From the NCBI GenBank assembly GCA_943736015.1, contig OX031071.1, positions 13,922,119-13,986,118 of the forward strand: DNA of 64,000 nucleotides, written 5' to 3'. Position numbers and translations under genes: made by a program. Of this stretch, positions 42,601-52,200 are shown one piece after another (position 1 is the first letter of the stretch; every line of letters starts with the position of its first letter). Below the pieces are notes generated by a model, which was given only the letters and a program-made list of their open reading frames with translations, was not told the origin of the DNA and did no database searches. This DNA is from Tridacna crocea. Lineage: Eukaryota; Mollusca; Bivalvia; Cardiida; Cardiidae.

Positions 42601-45600
42601 AGTCTTTGCAAAGTGTTAGAGCGAATGGTCAATACTCGTCTTGTTTGGTTCTTAGATATAAATAATCCCATTGTTGGTGTTCAAAGTGAATTAAGATGTC
42701 AATGTAGCACAGTTGATTACTTTGTACGCTTTGAAACTTCTGTGAGAAGCCTTGATGAAAAAGCAGTAGGTTTATCAGTATATCTACACATAGAGAGTGC
42801 TTATGACACAACCTGGAAATACGGAATCTGAAAGAACTTGCATGACTTAATACAAAATGCATCTGCCAAAAAAAAAAAATTCGATCCAAATCAGCCTGCA
42901 CAGTCTATAATCTAATAGGTTGAACTGACGTCTATGACAATAATATAGGGTTAATTCACGAGTGCGAAGCACGAGGGTGTTGAATTATTTTGAGAACCTT
43001 TGCGAATGTTAACGACCGAAAAAACGTGAATTATTGCTATTATTGCATAAAGTAAATGTATTTCAGCAATAATTTGCAAAGATAGCAAAAATATTTCCAT
43101 AGAATAATAAGCGAACTTCAAATGTACTGTACCTAAATGGATCAAAATCGGAAGTCGGGGAAGAAGTTTTTGTTACAAGCAGTGAAGGGCCGTTAGTCCT
43201 GTATGAAAGGTTTGATTCTCTTGGCGTAAATTCACTTCTGATGATTTTTAATACAAAGTTGACTTACATGTATGTTGGATATACTCGCACACGTTTGGAT
43301 GATTGCAACGAGGATAAATGAGTGGATATGAGTTTCTATAAATGAAAGACGTCAAATGGTTCGATCTACATCAAGCGAGGGAATTACCGATCACGTTTAA
43401 AAGTGGGTGGGATGTAGCTGGTGAGGAGTACATTTCACGGATGATTTTTTGTTCAGATTTCGATTAAACTGAGGTCATGGGCAAAATTTTGTTTGTGGAG
43501 TACTAATATCATCAAAGACATGCCATGAAAAGGATCTGATATGGTACAAGTACCTACAGTTTGATGGTCGGAGTTTAGGGAAAATCTGACAAGGACAAAC
43601 GTTGTTTACAAGGTAGGCCCGAATCGAGGATACTGATAGTACAAAGCCGGTCGTTAACGACGCGTGAATTTACGGATTAATTCACGTTTTCTCCCGTTAA
43701 TGCGCAGTTTTTACCCATTAATACATGCTTATAACGCCCCCAAAAGGCACATTTTATGCAATAAAAAGAGTATATATATATCATCGGGTGTAAACAAACG
43801 TTACGTAGGGTTTGACTTTTCACTGGCAGTGGCAAACTGAGAAGCTTCCGATATCTTATGTCAAGTAAGAGTAATGCCTTTCTTTATCTTTAGGAATATA
43901 CACCGGAAGCCTTTACGGTTCAACACGGATTAGTCACGTGTTTCAAGGTGAAAATACAACCAACAACGTCATTGCAGTCAAAACACACTCTCTCCTGGGA
44001 AACAACAAGGGAAAAGTGAACTTTACACGTGCCATTATCGTGATTCGAGACCTATTTGACGCCAATCTTGCTGAATATAACAGAAGAAAACTAAGAAACA
44101 AAACTGGACTTATATCTCAAGTTCAGTTTGATGAAGTAGGTACGTATGGTGTTGACATATCGATCACTCCCAATACACTGTTAGCATCCTCAAATGTCCA
44201 CTAGCGGCCAAAATAAGTTGAGGGCCAAATTTCGGCAACATTAACTCTAGATCATTCTTTCCGTGTGGCATAGTTTTCCCTTATAAAATCAATACCTGTC
44301 GACTGCGTTAGAGAGAATTCTCTTTAGCTCAGTGGTTAAGACAGTAGTTCTTTAAACCTCAAAAACGAGAGTCTTTTCTCTTCGGGTTCGAAATGCGCGC
44401 CAGGTGTTGTTTGTATTTGAGTCATGCATTTGTGGCGAACTTTCATGATCGTATGATGGGGACTCGTCCGGGATTGACCATTGAGTCATTTGTTGTGAAA
44501 AAAAAGAACAACTGCTTAATTAGGCTTTCGATTATCAAAAAGATGTCATTTAAGAGGGGTTTGTTACGGGGGATAACTCCATCCCTATTGCATAGCCTTC
44601 CCGTTTAAAATCAATACGTAATACAACAGCATTGTGGAGAAATCTGTTTACCTCAGTGGTTAAAGCGCCAGGGTTTTAACACTTTCCCAAATAATGCCTG
44701 GTTTTGACGGGTCGGGAATAGAAGCCTTATGAAAACATTGTGGGAAAAGGAGAAAATACTGGTAACCAGCATTTTCTCCTTTTTCCACAATGCTTTCTAC
44801 CCTATCATGTAGAAAAATCATCTTTTTGGCAACTGTTAATTTGTCATCTGCAAAATGCTTTGAATTTGGTCTGGTCCAAAATTTGCCGTTTGGGAAAGGG
44901 TTAAACTTTGAAAATCAGCGATCTTTTCCGCAGGGTTCGAATCGCGCCAGGTGCTGTTTGTAATTGAGCTACGCATTTGTTGCGCAATTTTTGGTGGAAG
45001 AATACCAATCAGAAATAGATAAGTCATACTCTGCGCAACGAAGGATTATGCAATTGTGAAAAGTATCTACCCAGGTCAAACTGCTCACATCTTTGCGAGC
45101 CAAGTTTACGATCACTATGTGGATCTTACTTTGGCTGATTGAGCCCGATTTCGAGATTCCTTCGATGCGCCCTCTATTGGATGCTAGTTATTACCCCCCT
45201 TTACACTATATTTCTAAAAGCCAATTAAAAAGCGTTTTACAAACCGCTTACGAATACACATGAAGCGATAAGCAGACATCCACGTGGGTTTTCATGTTTA
45301 CCTTCATTCGAAAGGTAGCGACCTTGTTCTATTTTTTATCAAAGATGAAATGCTACGAGAGATTTCATTCGTTGCAGTTAGAGCTGGCTGCATCCAATGA
45401 AAAAGCGTATCAGGGAAATGTAAAAATCAAGCTTGATCCGCCAAGGGCAGAGTAACGTAGTGAATCGTCAGCCTTGGCCTGCTCAGTCCGCAATACTATT
45501 TTTCAGACATATTTTGTTATCGACCCTATTTAGCGTTCTGTGTGACTCAATACCTTTTGCATATACATTGAACCATTTTTCACTGGTCATGACTCATGTA

Positions 45601-46641
45601 CAGAACTTCCCATAGTGCTGAAAACATGTTGAAAGACCAGAGCATTGCATGACATTCTCCTTTTTTCGAATTCAAAGACATAAGAACACATAATTAGAAA
45701 TACGGACAAGCTTACCTGTTTTGAGGTTGATTTTCAGTCGACATCTTCAGAAATGGAAGGCCACACAACACTTTTTCGTCGGAGCCATTGGCTTTGATTA
45801 CGAAGTTTAATAGAATTTGAGATAAAAAGGACAGAAGAACACAGGACCTTCAGTCACTTAAACTTGAACAGACTACGAGAAGACAATTATTTAACCCTTT
45901 ACCAAACAATCCCTGGGTTTAATGACCCTGTGGAAGAAGCCGTCTGAAAACATTGTGGGAAAAGGAGAAAATGCTGGTTACCAGCATTTTCTCCATTTCC
46001 CACAATGTTTTCTACTGTTCAGGCAAGGGGTCAATTTTGAATCATGTTTATTTTGTCGTCTGCAGATGCTTTGAAATCGGACCAGTCCAAACATTTATCG
46101 TTTGGTAAAGAGTTAAAGAATAAACTTGATTAACCCAAATGGGGTGTGGATGACCTTTATTGACTTTTAGAGTAAAGTTCAGGGTCACAATGCTCAAGGT
46201 TATTTAACAACGCCATTTTATCAGCAGTATTCATTAACGTTATTATTATGCGGTTCTTAGCCTGGACACATTTTTAGATGAAAAACTGTTTTCTTTGCAG
46301 CATTCAGAAACAGAATGTCAATGATTTTGAAGAGGCAAGACAATAGCGTTGCTGCATGGATCAGGATGTTTGAAGGGGACATGTTTGTTCTGTATTACGA
46401 AAAGTTAAAGACCGATCTACTTAATTCTTTGACCAAAATGGCTGCGTTCTGCAATTCGGTGGTGACCCTAGAAAAATTGTGGTGCATAGTTCAAAATCAA
46501 GAGGGGAGTTTCCATCGAGGCGAGAAACCAAAATGGATGTCCAGAGAAAACCTGCTGGATAACGATATGGAAATACTTGTGTCTGATTGGATGGAGGATA
46601 TCAAAAGCGCTATTCGTAAAGGCAATATAGCAACTAACTAA
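36241..46641 (+). CDS. WSCD-like sulfotransferase, type II membrane protein (4 exons)
   Basis: Exons 36241-36600, 39763-39829, 43894-44139 and 46301-46641 join to 1,014 nt, 337 residues plus TAA; phases 0, 1, 1 agree throughout. The ATG at 36241 is preceded by an in-frame TAA at 36223. Residues ~10-26 are one hydrophobic segment after a short basic tail, the type II layout of Golgi enzymes. Then follow a ~95-residue stem without the WSC cysteine pattern, the 5'-phosphosulfate loop LAGSGNTWTRHL (126-137), GIYTGSLY, VKTH (171-174), and the 3'-phosphate region VIRDLFDANLAEYNRR (192-207). These blocks match the sulfotransferase domain of WSCD1/2, which use PAPS; the human proteins are longer and carry WSC domains that are absent here. 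The acceptor is unknown, probably a glycan or glycoprotein in the Golgi (inferred). Introns hold a 2 kb element, five family A MITEs, an RT relic and SINEs. Confidence 0.87.
37449..37679 (+). mobile_element. Family A MITE nested in the 2 kb element
   Basis: TTAACCTTTTCCCAAAC to TTGGGGAAGGGTTAA, GCTGGTAACCAGC core. Confidence 0.9.
37749..37976 (+). mobile_element. Family A MITE, second nested copy
   Basis: TTAACCCTTTACCACTC to TGGTAAAGGGTTAA; the hairpin is eroded (TCTGGTAACTTGC), so it is older than its neighbour. Confidence 0.85.
38972..39402 (-). mobile_element. Family E element, inverted
   Basis: Runs from CATGCTTTCCGGTAGGATATC to CGAAAGAAACAAATATCCTCTATA, the reverse of 12497-12957. Confidence 0.85.
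39763..39829 (+). CDS. Sulfotransferase exon 2 (PAPS 5'-phosphosulfate loop)
   Basis: 67 nt encoding TALASLAGSGNTWTRHLFEE. Acceptor TTTAAATTTCAG, donor ACTG|GTATGA. Too short to show as an ORF; recognised from the loop motif. Confidence 0.85.
40050..40290 (+). repeat. Interspersed repeat starting TTTAGCTCACCTTCGC
   Basis: TTAGCTCACC..GCCGAAGATGAACC followed by GGTCGTTTATGGTCGGTCAG and CCGTCCGTTCACCAGTCTGT. This type is frequent in bivalve genomes. Confidence 0.55.
40594..40825 (+). mobile_element. Family A MITE, GCTCGTGACGAGC variant
   Basis: TTAACCCTTTACTCC to GGGGTAAAGGGTTAA; the ~66 base centre is a perfect palindrome with stem GTGGCAAAAGGTGAAATTGC. Confidence 0.92.
41015..41179. mobile_element. 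Complete family C MITE with TTAA ends
   Basis: TTAACCCTTTGGCTGC at the left and AATTAAGGGTTAA at the right bound 165 bp containing GACAGCATAGATCAAGATCAG / CTGATCTTGGATCTACGCTGTC. It shows the full element of which other family C entries are mostly the hairpin. Confidence 0.85.
41787..42178 (+). mobile_element. Family E element
   Basis: TTTTTTTGGTGAATATTTG, palindrome at GATGGTGTTCACTCG, TAAATGACGTCATACTTTC body, end CGATATCCTACCGGAAAGC. The first half of the palindrome is shortened. Confidence 0.8.
42240..42905 (+). pseudogene. Jockey-like non-LTR reverse transcriptase fragment, split by a MITE
   Basis: Left part translates as IIPVPKLGKDTSDPNSYRPL; right part as SLCKVLERMVNTRLVWFLD, GVQSELR, STVDYFVRFE and YDTTWKYGI, the standard order of RT blocks in jockey/CR1-type elements. 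It breaks after KYGI (TGA) and before the catalytic YADD block, so it is dead. A family B MITE (42336-42596) divides it. Confidence 0.8.
42336..42596. mobile_element. Family B MITE with 4-bp target duplication
   Basis: Inverted ends GGAGTGCAACACGCGAAAAG and its near-inverse CTTTTCGTGTGTTGCACTCC, flanked by AAGT on both sides (42332-42335, 42597-42600). 261 bp. Confidence 0.92.
42910..43893. other. Intron sequence with inverted GTTAATTCACG motifs
   Basis: GGGTTAATTCACGAGTGCG near 42950 and ACGGATTAATTCACG near 43672 are partly inverted relative to each other, with GTTAACGACC / GGTCGTTAACG inside. A ~730 bp element is possible but its ends are not clear. Confidence 0.35.
43894..44139 (+). CDS. 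Sulfotransferase exon 3 (core and 3'-phosphate site)
   Basis: Residues 143-224: IYTGSLY, VKTH, VIRDLFDANLAEYNRR. Acceptor TTTATCTTTAG, donor GTAG|GTACGT, phase 1 on both sides. Confidence 0.9.
44305..44480 (+). repeat. tRNA-headed SINE, copy 1
   Basis: TTTAGCTCAGTGGTTAAGAC (A box region) and GGGTTCGAAATGCGCGCC (B box region) about 50 bases apart, then a body GGTGTTGTTTGTATTTGAG. Not a tRNA gene as folded by eye, because the acceptor arms do not pair. Confidence 0.7.
44620..45000 (+). repeat. tRNA-headed SINE, copy 2, interrupted by a family A MITE
   Basis: TTACCTCAGTGGTTAAAGCG, then the MITE (44676-44904), then GCAGGGTTCGAATCGCGCC and GGTGCTGTTTGTAATTGAG, matching copy 1 on both sides of the insert. 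Confidence 0.75.
44676..44904 (+). mobile_element. Family A MITE inserted in a SINE
   Basis: TTAACACTTTCCCAAA to TTTGGGAAAGGGTTAA. The uninterrupted SINE copy has a single TTAA at this point (44352-44356, TCTTTAAACC), so the insert plus one TTAA is the difference. Confidence 0.92.
45891..46116 (+). mobile_element. Family A MITE
   Basis: TTAACCCTTTACCAAAC to GTTTGGTAAAGAGTTAA; 184 bases before exon 4. Confidence 0.9.
46301..46641 (+). CDS. Sulfotransferase exon 4 (C-terminal part)
   Basis: Residues 225-337, including VAAWIRMFEGDMFVLYYEKL, the usual W..VLxYExL helix-strand of the sulfotransferase fold, and SDWMEDIKSAI. Acceptor TTTTCTTTGCAG, stop TAA at 46639. Confidence 0.88.
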
Positions 46642-47189
46642 CCTTTAGCGTTTCTAAGTATGTGGGGTACTTTTAAGAATAAGTGTATGCTTTGACGACA
46701 TGTATTTTCTTACATGATACAAGTCATTTGTAAGCGGTTGTATCTATTTCTCTTTCTCTATGATATATAAGCAAAGTGTACTAAGGTTTGGTGTCAAGGT
46801 CTGTTCAAAAGTCATTCAAATCTATATCGATCGATGTAATTATGTTTCTGATGCTTGTTTGGGCCAAGAGGGTGAATTCAATGATTGAAGATCTTTGTCT
46901 AACAAACATTAGACTAAATTTTAATGCAAGTGTCAATAATGCTGCAATTTTGAAAATCAGACCATATGACCAGTATGTACAAAGCTGAAATATGTCAATT
47001 AAGAATTGCAGTAAGCTTACCTAATATTGTAGATTTCAAAATTAATTTATACATGAAAACTACCTTGACAATATAACAAACATTTTTTTAAATATATATC
47101 TTAGTTTTAGGCTTATTTCCTGTAAATTAGAAATTGAAACCGGACTATTTTATGCTTCACATAGAGACAATAGCCACTGTAAATTATGC

Positions 47190-48130
47190 TCTCCATTTGT
47201 TGTTTTAGATTAATGTCATTTTTTACTTTGGTGTCGGATTTGAGACGAAAACACATTCGATGTATATCGTGCCTAGTCAGTCATCCTTCGTGCATCGTCT
47301 TTCGCCCGTGTGCTTGGTATATTTTTACCGTCTTTACACTTTACAAGCTATGTTTTCAGTATGAACATTTAGGTACTTTTCAGAATTAGTTTCCCGATAA
47401 TATCTCGGATGAGTTCGAAATCTAATATCTTGGTAAATGGGTCAAATAACTGCAGGAAGCTGTGTTCGCTCAAGAGGCCATATTCTCAGTCCAATGCTCA
47501 TGATTTTTTTGCCAGATGATATCTCTGATAAGTTGCAAAATGTGCCACATTGGGTCGGTTTGTTTTGATGATATCTGGAATGAATGAAATGGCTCACAAT
47601 GGTTGAAAAAAATATGGCACCTGGACACATCTCAAAAACCTTGCGTACATTTTTGCTCCGGCAAAAGGGGGCCCAATGCATCTCCGTGATACATTGATGT
47701 ATTGAATTGCTTGATATTCTGTATCACGGAGATGAATTGGGCCCCCTTTTGCCGGAGCATGGTTCAGATTGGTCTGAGTTCGGGCCCATTTGTCAGGATG
47801 AAAGCTGCAAGGACTTCATCCCGGGACTTTGTATTAGTTGTTTGACGTTGCGTAAACAACTGAACATTACTGCAGGCATTCTATCACAGGATCACACTTG
47901 AAGAAGGCGGTTGTACCGCCGAAAGCTTGTGTTCATTTTATGATTAAACGTTACATATCTCAAGAAGAAAAAATATCATGCTTGATAAAAAAGGAGGTTG
48001 AAAAAGGGCCATGTTAAATAAAGAAAATATATTCTAGAGGCATGTTTGTTAAGATGTTGTCTTGATATTTCGGATGAGATTGCAAAATTAACGGGTTACA
48101 TGGGATAAAGGCTCAGGTGAGTGATTCAGG
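47190..48130 (+). repeat. Molluscan CTCAAGAGGCCATATTCTCAG repeat, copy 1
   Basis: Matches 58400-60850 in order: GTCAGCCATCC-like start, CTCAAGAGGCC..CAGTCCAATGCTCATGA, GATAATATCTC and the closing AGGCTCAGGTGAGTGATTCAG. A family K palindrome and a ~190 base piece lie inside (47654-47945). Confidence 0.65.
47654..47759. mobile_element. Family K palindrome
   Basis: TGCTCCGGCAAAAGGGGGCC..TCTCCGTGATAC pairs with GTATCACGGAGATG..GGCCCCCTTTTGCCGGAGCA. A diverged relative is at 62341-62560. Confidence 0.85.
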
Positions 48131-48139
48131 CTATAACTT

Positions 48140-49050
48140 CCCTCTACTTCAGTCTTTGTGCTTTTCTTGTTTTTTGTTACATGTAGACAATAAAAGAAAT
48201 TTAACAGTCTTTGGCTGATTGCCTTTTGTAACATAGCCCTTCCATATTTGTTTAACATCAGTGAAGCTTTATTTCATTAATTTAGGACGATTTCGATTTC
48301 TAGCAAGGAAATATTGATGACCTTTTGGGCATTTTGAATGTTTTTATGTACTTGGTAACCGATGTATTTATCTCATGAAAGAATCGAACGAATTAGAATG
48401 TTAACCTTGTACGATTTATACTCACTTTCTTTGTCTTTAACCATATTGTTAATGCAGCACATAGTTAATAGAAATATTTAAAACATTATCTGAATGTCAA
48501 AATTTACAGTAATAAGGTAATTGCACTTGTATGGGATTATATTGTGTTGAACTTGTTCTTTTGGCGTATTTGCCACATACAAGTGCAAGAATGACTGTAA
48601 CATCTGTTAAATGACCAGTTTGTTCACAGACACATGCAAGTTCTTATCTAAAATGCCCAAGAGAAAGAAAGAATACGTTTGCCCCTTTTTTTCTCAGGCA
48701 CAAAATGAAATGTATTTGTGGACAATATAGATTAAGATCAGAAAGATCAGTATGATCTTTTATATACATTTTTCGATATTGTGTGAGATATTTCAATCAA
48801 ACAGTAAATGTGTGCAAAGATGACTTCGTCATGAATCTGTAATAGTTACATAATTATTGTTTTACCTTGCAAAAAATGTGTTCTAAGCAAAGGGTTTATA
48901 TGATAAGTATTTGTACATAACATAAAGACTAACTTGGAATGAACTATTTCACTTTTTCAGAGAGATCTGAGGGGTAACTTCTTGTGATGATGTGGGTGAC
49001 AAACTAAGCTTTTCGGAAAGGGGTAGACTAAGATATGACGGCACTGAGAG
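48140..49050. other. Intergenic, family C remnant only
   Basis: GGACAATATAGATTAAGATCAG..CAGTATGATCTTTTATATACA at 48720-48770 is a decayed family C hairpin, and another piece (GATCTAGACCATCCGAG) lies at 49066-49083. No gene seen. Confidence 0.45.
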
Positions 49051-49205
49051 TGCAGTTCGTTCTTGGATCTAGACCATCCGAGCTTGTATGTGAACTGTGA
49101 ACGAAAGAGTGTGTCTTTTGCTGTGGCGTAGCTTACCGAGATTTTTTTTTTCGGATGCCAAAAATCGAATATGATATTTTTGCAATTTACAGTAGAAAGC
49201 TGAAT

Positions 49206-49266
49206 ATGAAACTGTCGACTTGGAGCAAAATATTTCTTTTGATGCTAGCTGTATTAGGCGATTCTG
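49206..49266 (+). CDS. Lectin 2, exon 1 (signal peptide)
   Basis: Encodes MKLSTWSKIFLLMLAVLGDS; donor TCTG|GTATGA, phase 1. Confidence 0.8.
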
Positions 49267-52200
49267 GTATGAGTAATATTTATTTGAGTTTTCAATGTGA
49301 AAATCGTCCTATTGCTGTTTTCAATTTCTATTTGCTTGCTTTACTTTGCTTTTTTTATTCCCCCCTCTCTCTCTCTCTCCCTCTCTCTCTCTGCAATCGT
49401 TTCTGCTTCCGTTTACCCTCGTTTCCAGTCTGATTATTTTTTTATGTCATATTTTCACATAACTTCGTCAAAATGACATGATAACAATTATGAAACAAAT
49501 AACATTTTTACAGCAAAAACAAAAGCGAGAGAAAAACTATATAGGTTGCCTCAATGATAGAATAACTGATTGTATGAACTTCCAAACCACCTACTGCTTT
49601 CCAACATAACTATCGTCGAACAACGGATCAGCGAAGAGGGAGGAATGATTCCTCCCTCTTCGCTGATCATTGTTTCGACGAATATTTTTACTGTACGGTA
49701 CACGCTGATTGAAAAGTATTTCGTTGAAATGATATACCTCGCCAACACGCACACACACACACACACCCACACACACGCACAACAATATGAATATGAAGTT
49801 TCATAAAATTTTGTGTTGTAGTTCCGAAGATATTGGTCCATAACGAAAATAAACATCGCGCCTCCTTTATTCCATGACATGGTCCAAAAAAGAAACAACT
49901 AAATAAAGTATATAGGTGGACTATAATTTTTAAACATATCTATTATGTTTTATCATTATTCGTCAGGGATTGTAGAAGATATCTGTCCGGACGGACGAAC
50001 GGACGAACATACAGACCGACGGACATAGAAAAAAAATCATATCCCTTATCTCACATTAGATAATCTATCAAAGAATAATACACTAGATATGTTTAAGTAT
50101 AAATGTAAGCTGCGGCCTAGAAAATGGGTTTTAATATTACATCTCTGTCTTACATTATACCACGTAAGTCGTCGCTCATCGTTCAATATGGATACATTTT
50201 GTCTGTTAACCGAGCTGCTACTCACTGCGCAGGCTGACATGGAATTGGATCGATACTTTTTGTGATGCACTGAATCGCCTTCACTCACCAAGACTCAGCT
50301 TTTATATTTTTAGACGCACAGCACTGCGCAGATGGTTGGACGGCATTCGCAGACATGTGCTATCACTTCAGTCATGACATGGAAGAATGGGTCAATGCAG
50401 AGGTTAGTACTGTGTTGAAGTCTTTCGAGTGGTCGAACATTTCAATTTTAAGTCACTTGAAACTTCATTGTGTGCCACGAATGATTAATACATGAAATTG
50501 TAAAGCAAATGCTTGAAATAACCATGTAATGGAATGTGTGCACTGTAATATATACATTAACTTTTGTTTGGAAATCATCTTCAATGTATCACCATTGTAT
50601 ATTACATCAAAACGAAGCAATCTCAGTATTACTAAATAACAAAATCATGTTTTGACATGAACGAGACTTGAATTAACTCTGGACGAACCTTCTCTCAGTC
50701 ATTCAACCAAAGGGCAAATAAGTGGTACAACTCTAGAAACCAGTTAGCTCATGTTATGGAATGTGTGCACTACAATATATACGTGTTAATTTTACATTTG
50801 TTTGCAAACTCTCCTCCAATGTATCACTCTTTTCATATAACACCAAAAAACGAAGCAATTTCAGTAAATAAATACTAAATAACGAAGCCATGTTTTAACA
50901 TGAACGAGAATGTTTTGCTCTGGACGAACCTCCTCTCAGTCATTCAACCAACGGCCAAAACAGTGGCACACCTCTAGAAACCAACTAGCTAATTCCAACG
51001 ATTTCACCGAGATTTACCATTTCAGCTTAGGCTAACCGCGACATTCAGATACAGTAACGGTATGTGTTGAACTATTTTCAAAATATAATGTCGGTTTAAT
51101 TCCAAAACCTCGTAACTACAGAGTTTTTCAAACTGTAGTTGCGAGGTTTTGGAAGTAAACCGACATTAACTGTCATGGACAGAAACACTGCATTACTGCA
51201 GCGAACACGTGCCGAAAGAATATGATCTGAATCATGTGATAGTTCTGAATCATGTGATAGTTCTACTATTCACCAAGTTCATTTATCTGTTAAGAAGCAA
51301 CAGGTGATGAGTGAGCTTAAGAAATGGTTACCGCACGATATCTATTGTAAGTGCCTTTCCTTCCCTCCCCACTTTTTGCCTAGCCAAAGGCAAAAGTAGT
51401 TATGTATATCAATGTTCCTCGATTTTGCTGAGAAGCGTGGATAGAAATACAAAGTACCAATGACTGGTTCAGTTTACAGAAAAAGTCGGTAAGTAGATTG
51501 CGATCGGCATGTTCCTTATTGTTAGCTTTGATTCTCTTTTGTAGTACCTATATATAACCGAAGGAAAGTTTAAACTACGAGAAGTTGTACATGTTTGAAC
51601 TGTTTATATGTTCCAAGGCATTTTTTATCTGTATTTCTTGAAAAGCTTAGAGTGTAGACAGCGATATGCCTTTGTTCTTGTGCAGCTTGACCCCTAGAAA
51701 TTGGCTTTCATCACGCGAACATGGGCATTCGGACATTTGTGTGAAGTGTCGTCTCGGATCAGCCAGCGCAGGCTAATCCGAGAAGGCACTGTACAACTGC
51801 ATTAGATTTTGTGCTAAACTAGACTTACGCGAAAGATAAGAAATACATAAAAACGGAAATCGTCGTTTCGGGTTAGCCTGCGCTGACTGCTCAGGCTGAT
51901 TCGAGACGACTCTTTATGCAAATGTCCAAATTCACTTTTTTTGCGTGTTGCAGGCCATATTAACTGCAAGCCTTGCATTATACCATTACACAGTTGCTAG
52001 GGATCAAAATCTGAACCAAAAAAAGGTGTTGTCGCATTTATCAATATTTCACCATGAGCTAAAAGCGCAGACTGAAATCAGCCGGTCTTTATGTTGCTTG
52101 GTTCGAGTACAAACTAGCCACTTAACACCACAGTGAAGTTTTCATAGCCGGAGATTTAAATGCATTCTGGGACTAATCTATGTTACCGTATATTTTCGAC

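Noticed and set aside
44320..44400. Possible tRNA gene (A and B box motifs)
   Set aside because: Box motifs are present but acceptor and anticodon arms do not pair, and a similar sequence with the same tail occurs 300 bases on, so a SINE is the better call.
47707..47901. 64-codon ORF (DELGPLLPEHGSDWSEFGP..) next to a family K palindrome
   Set aside because: It starts inside the palindrome arm and lies within a molluscan interspersed repeat; no domain or splice support. It could be part of a repeat's coding relic but I cannot name it.
49155..49205. Upstream in-frame ATG of lectin 2
   Set aside because: It would place 17 polar residues before the signal peptide; the paralogue starts at the MKLS position.
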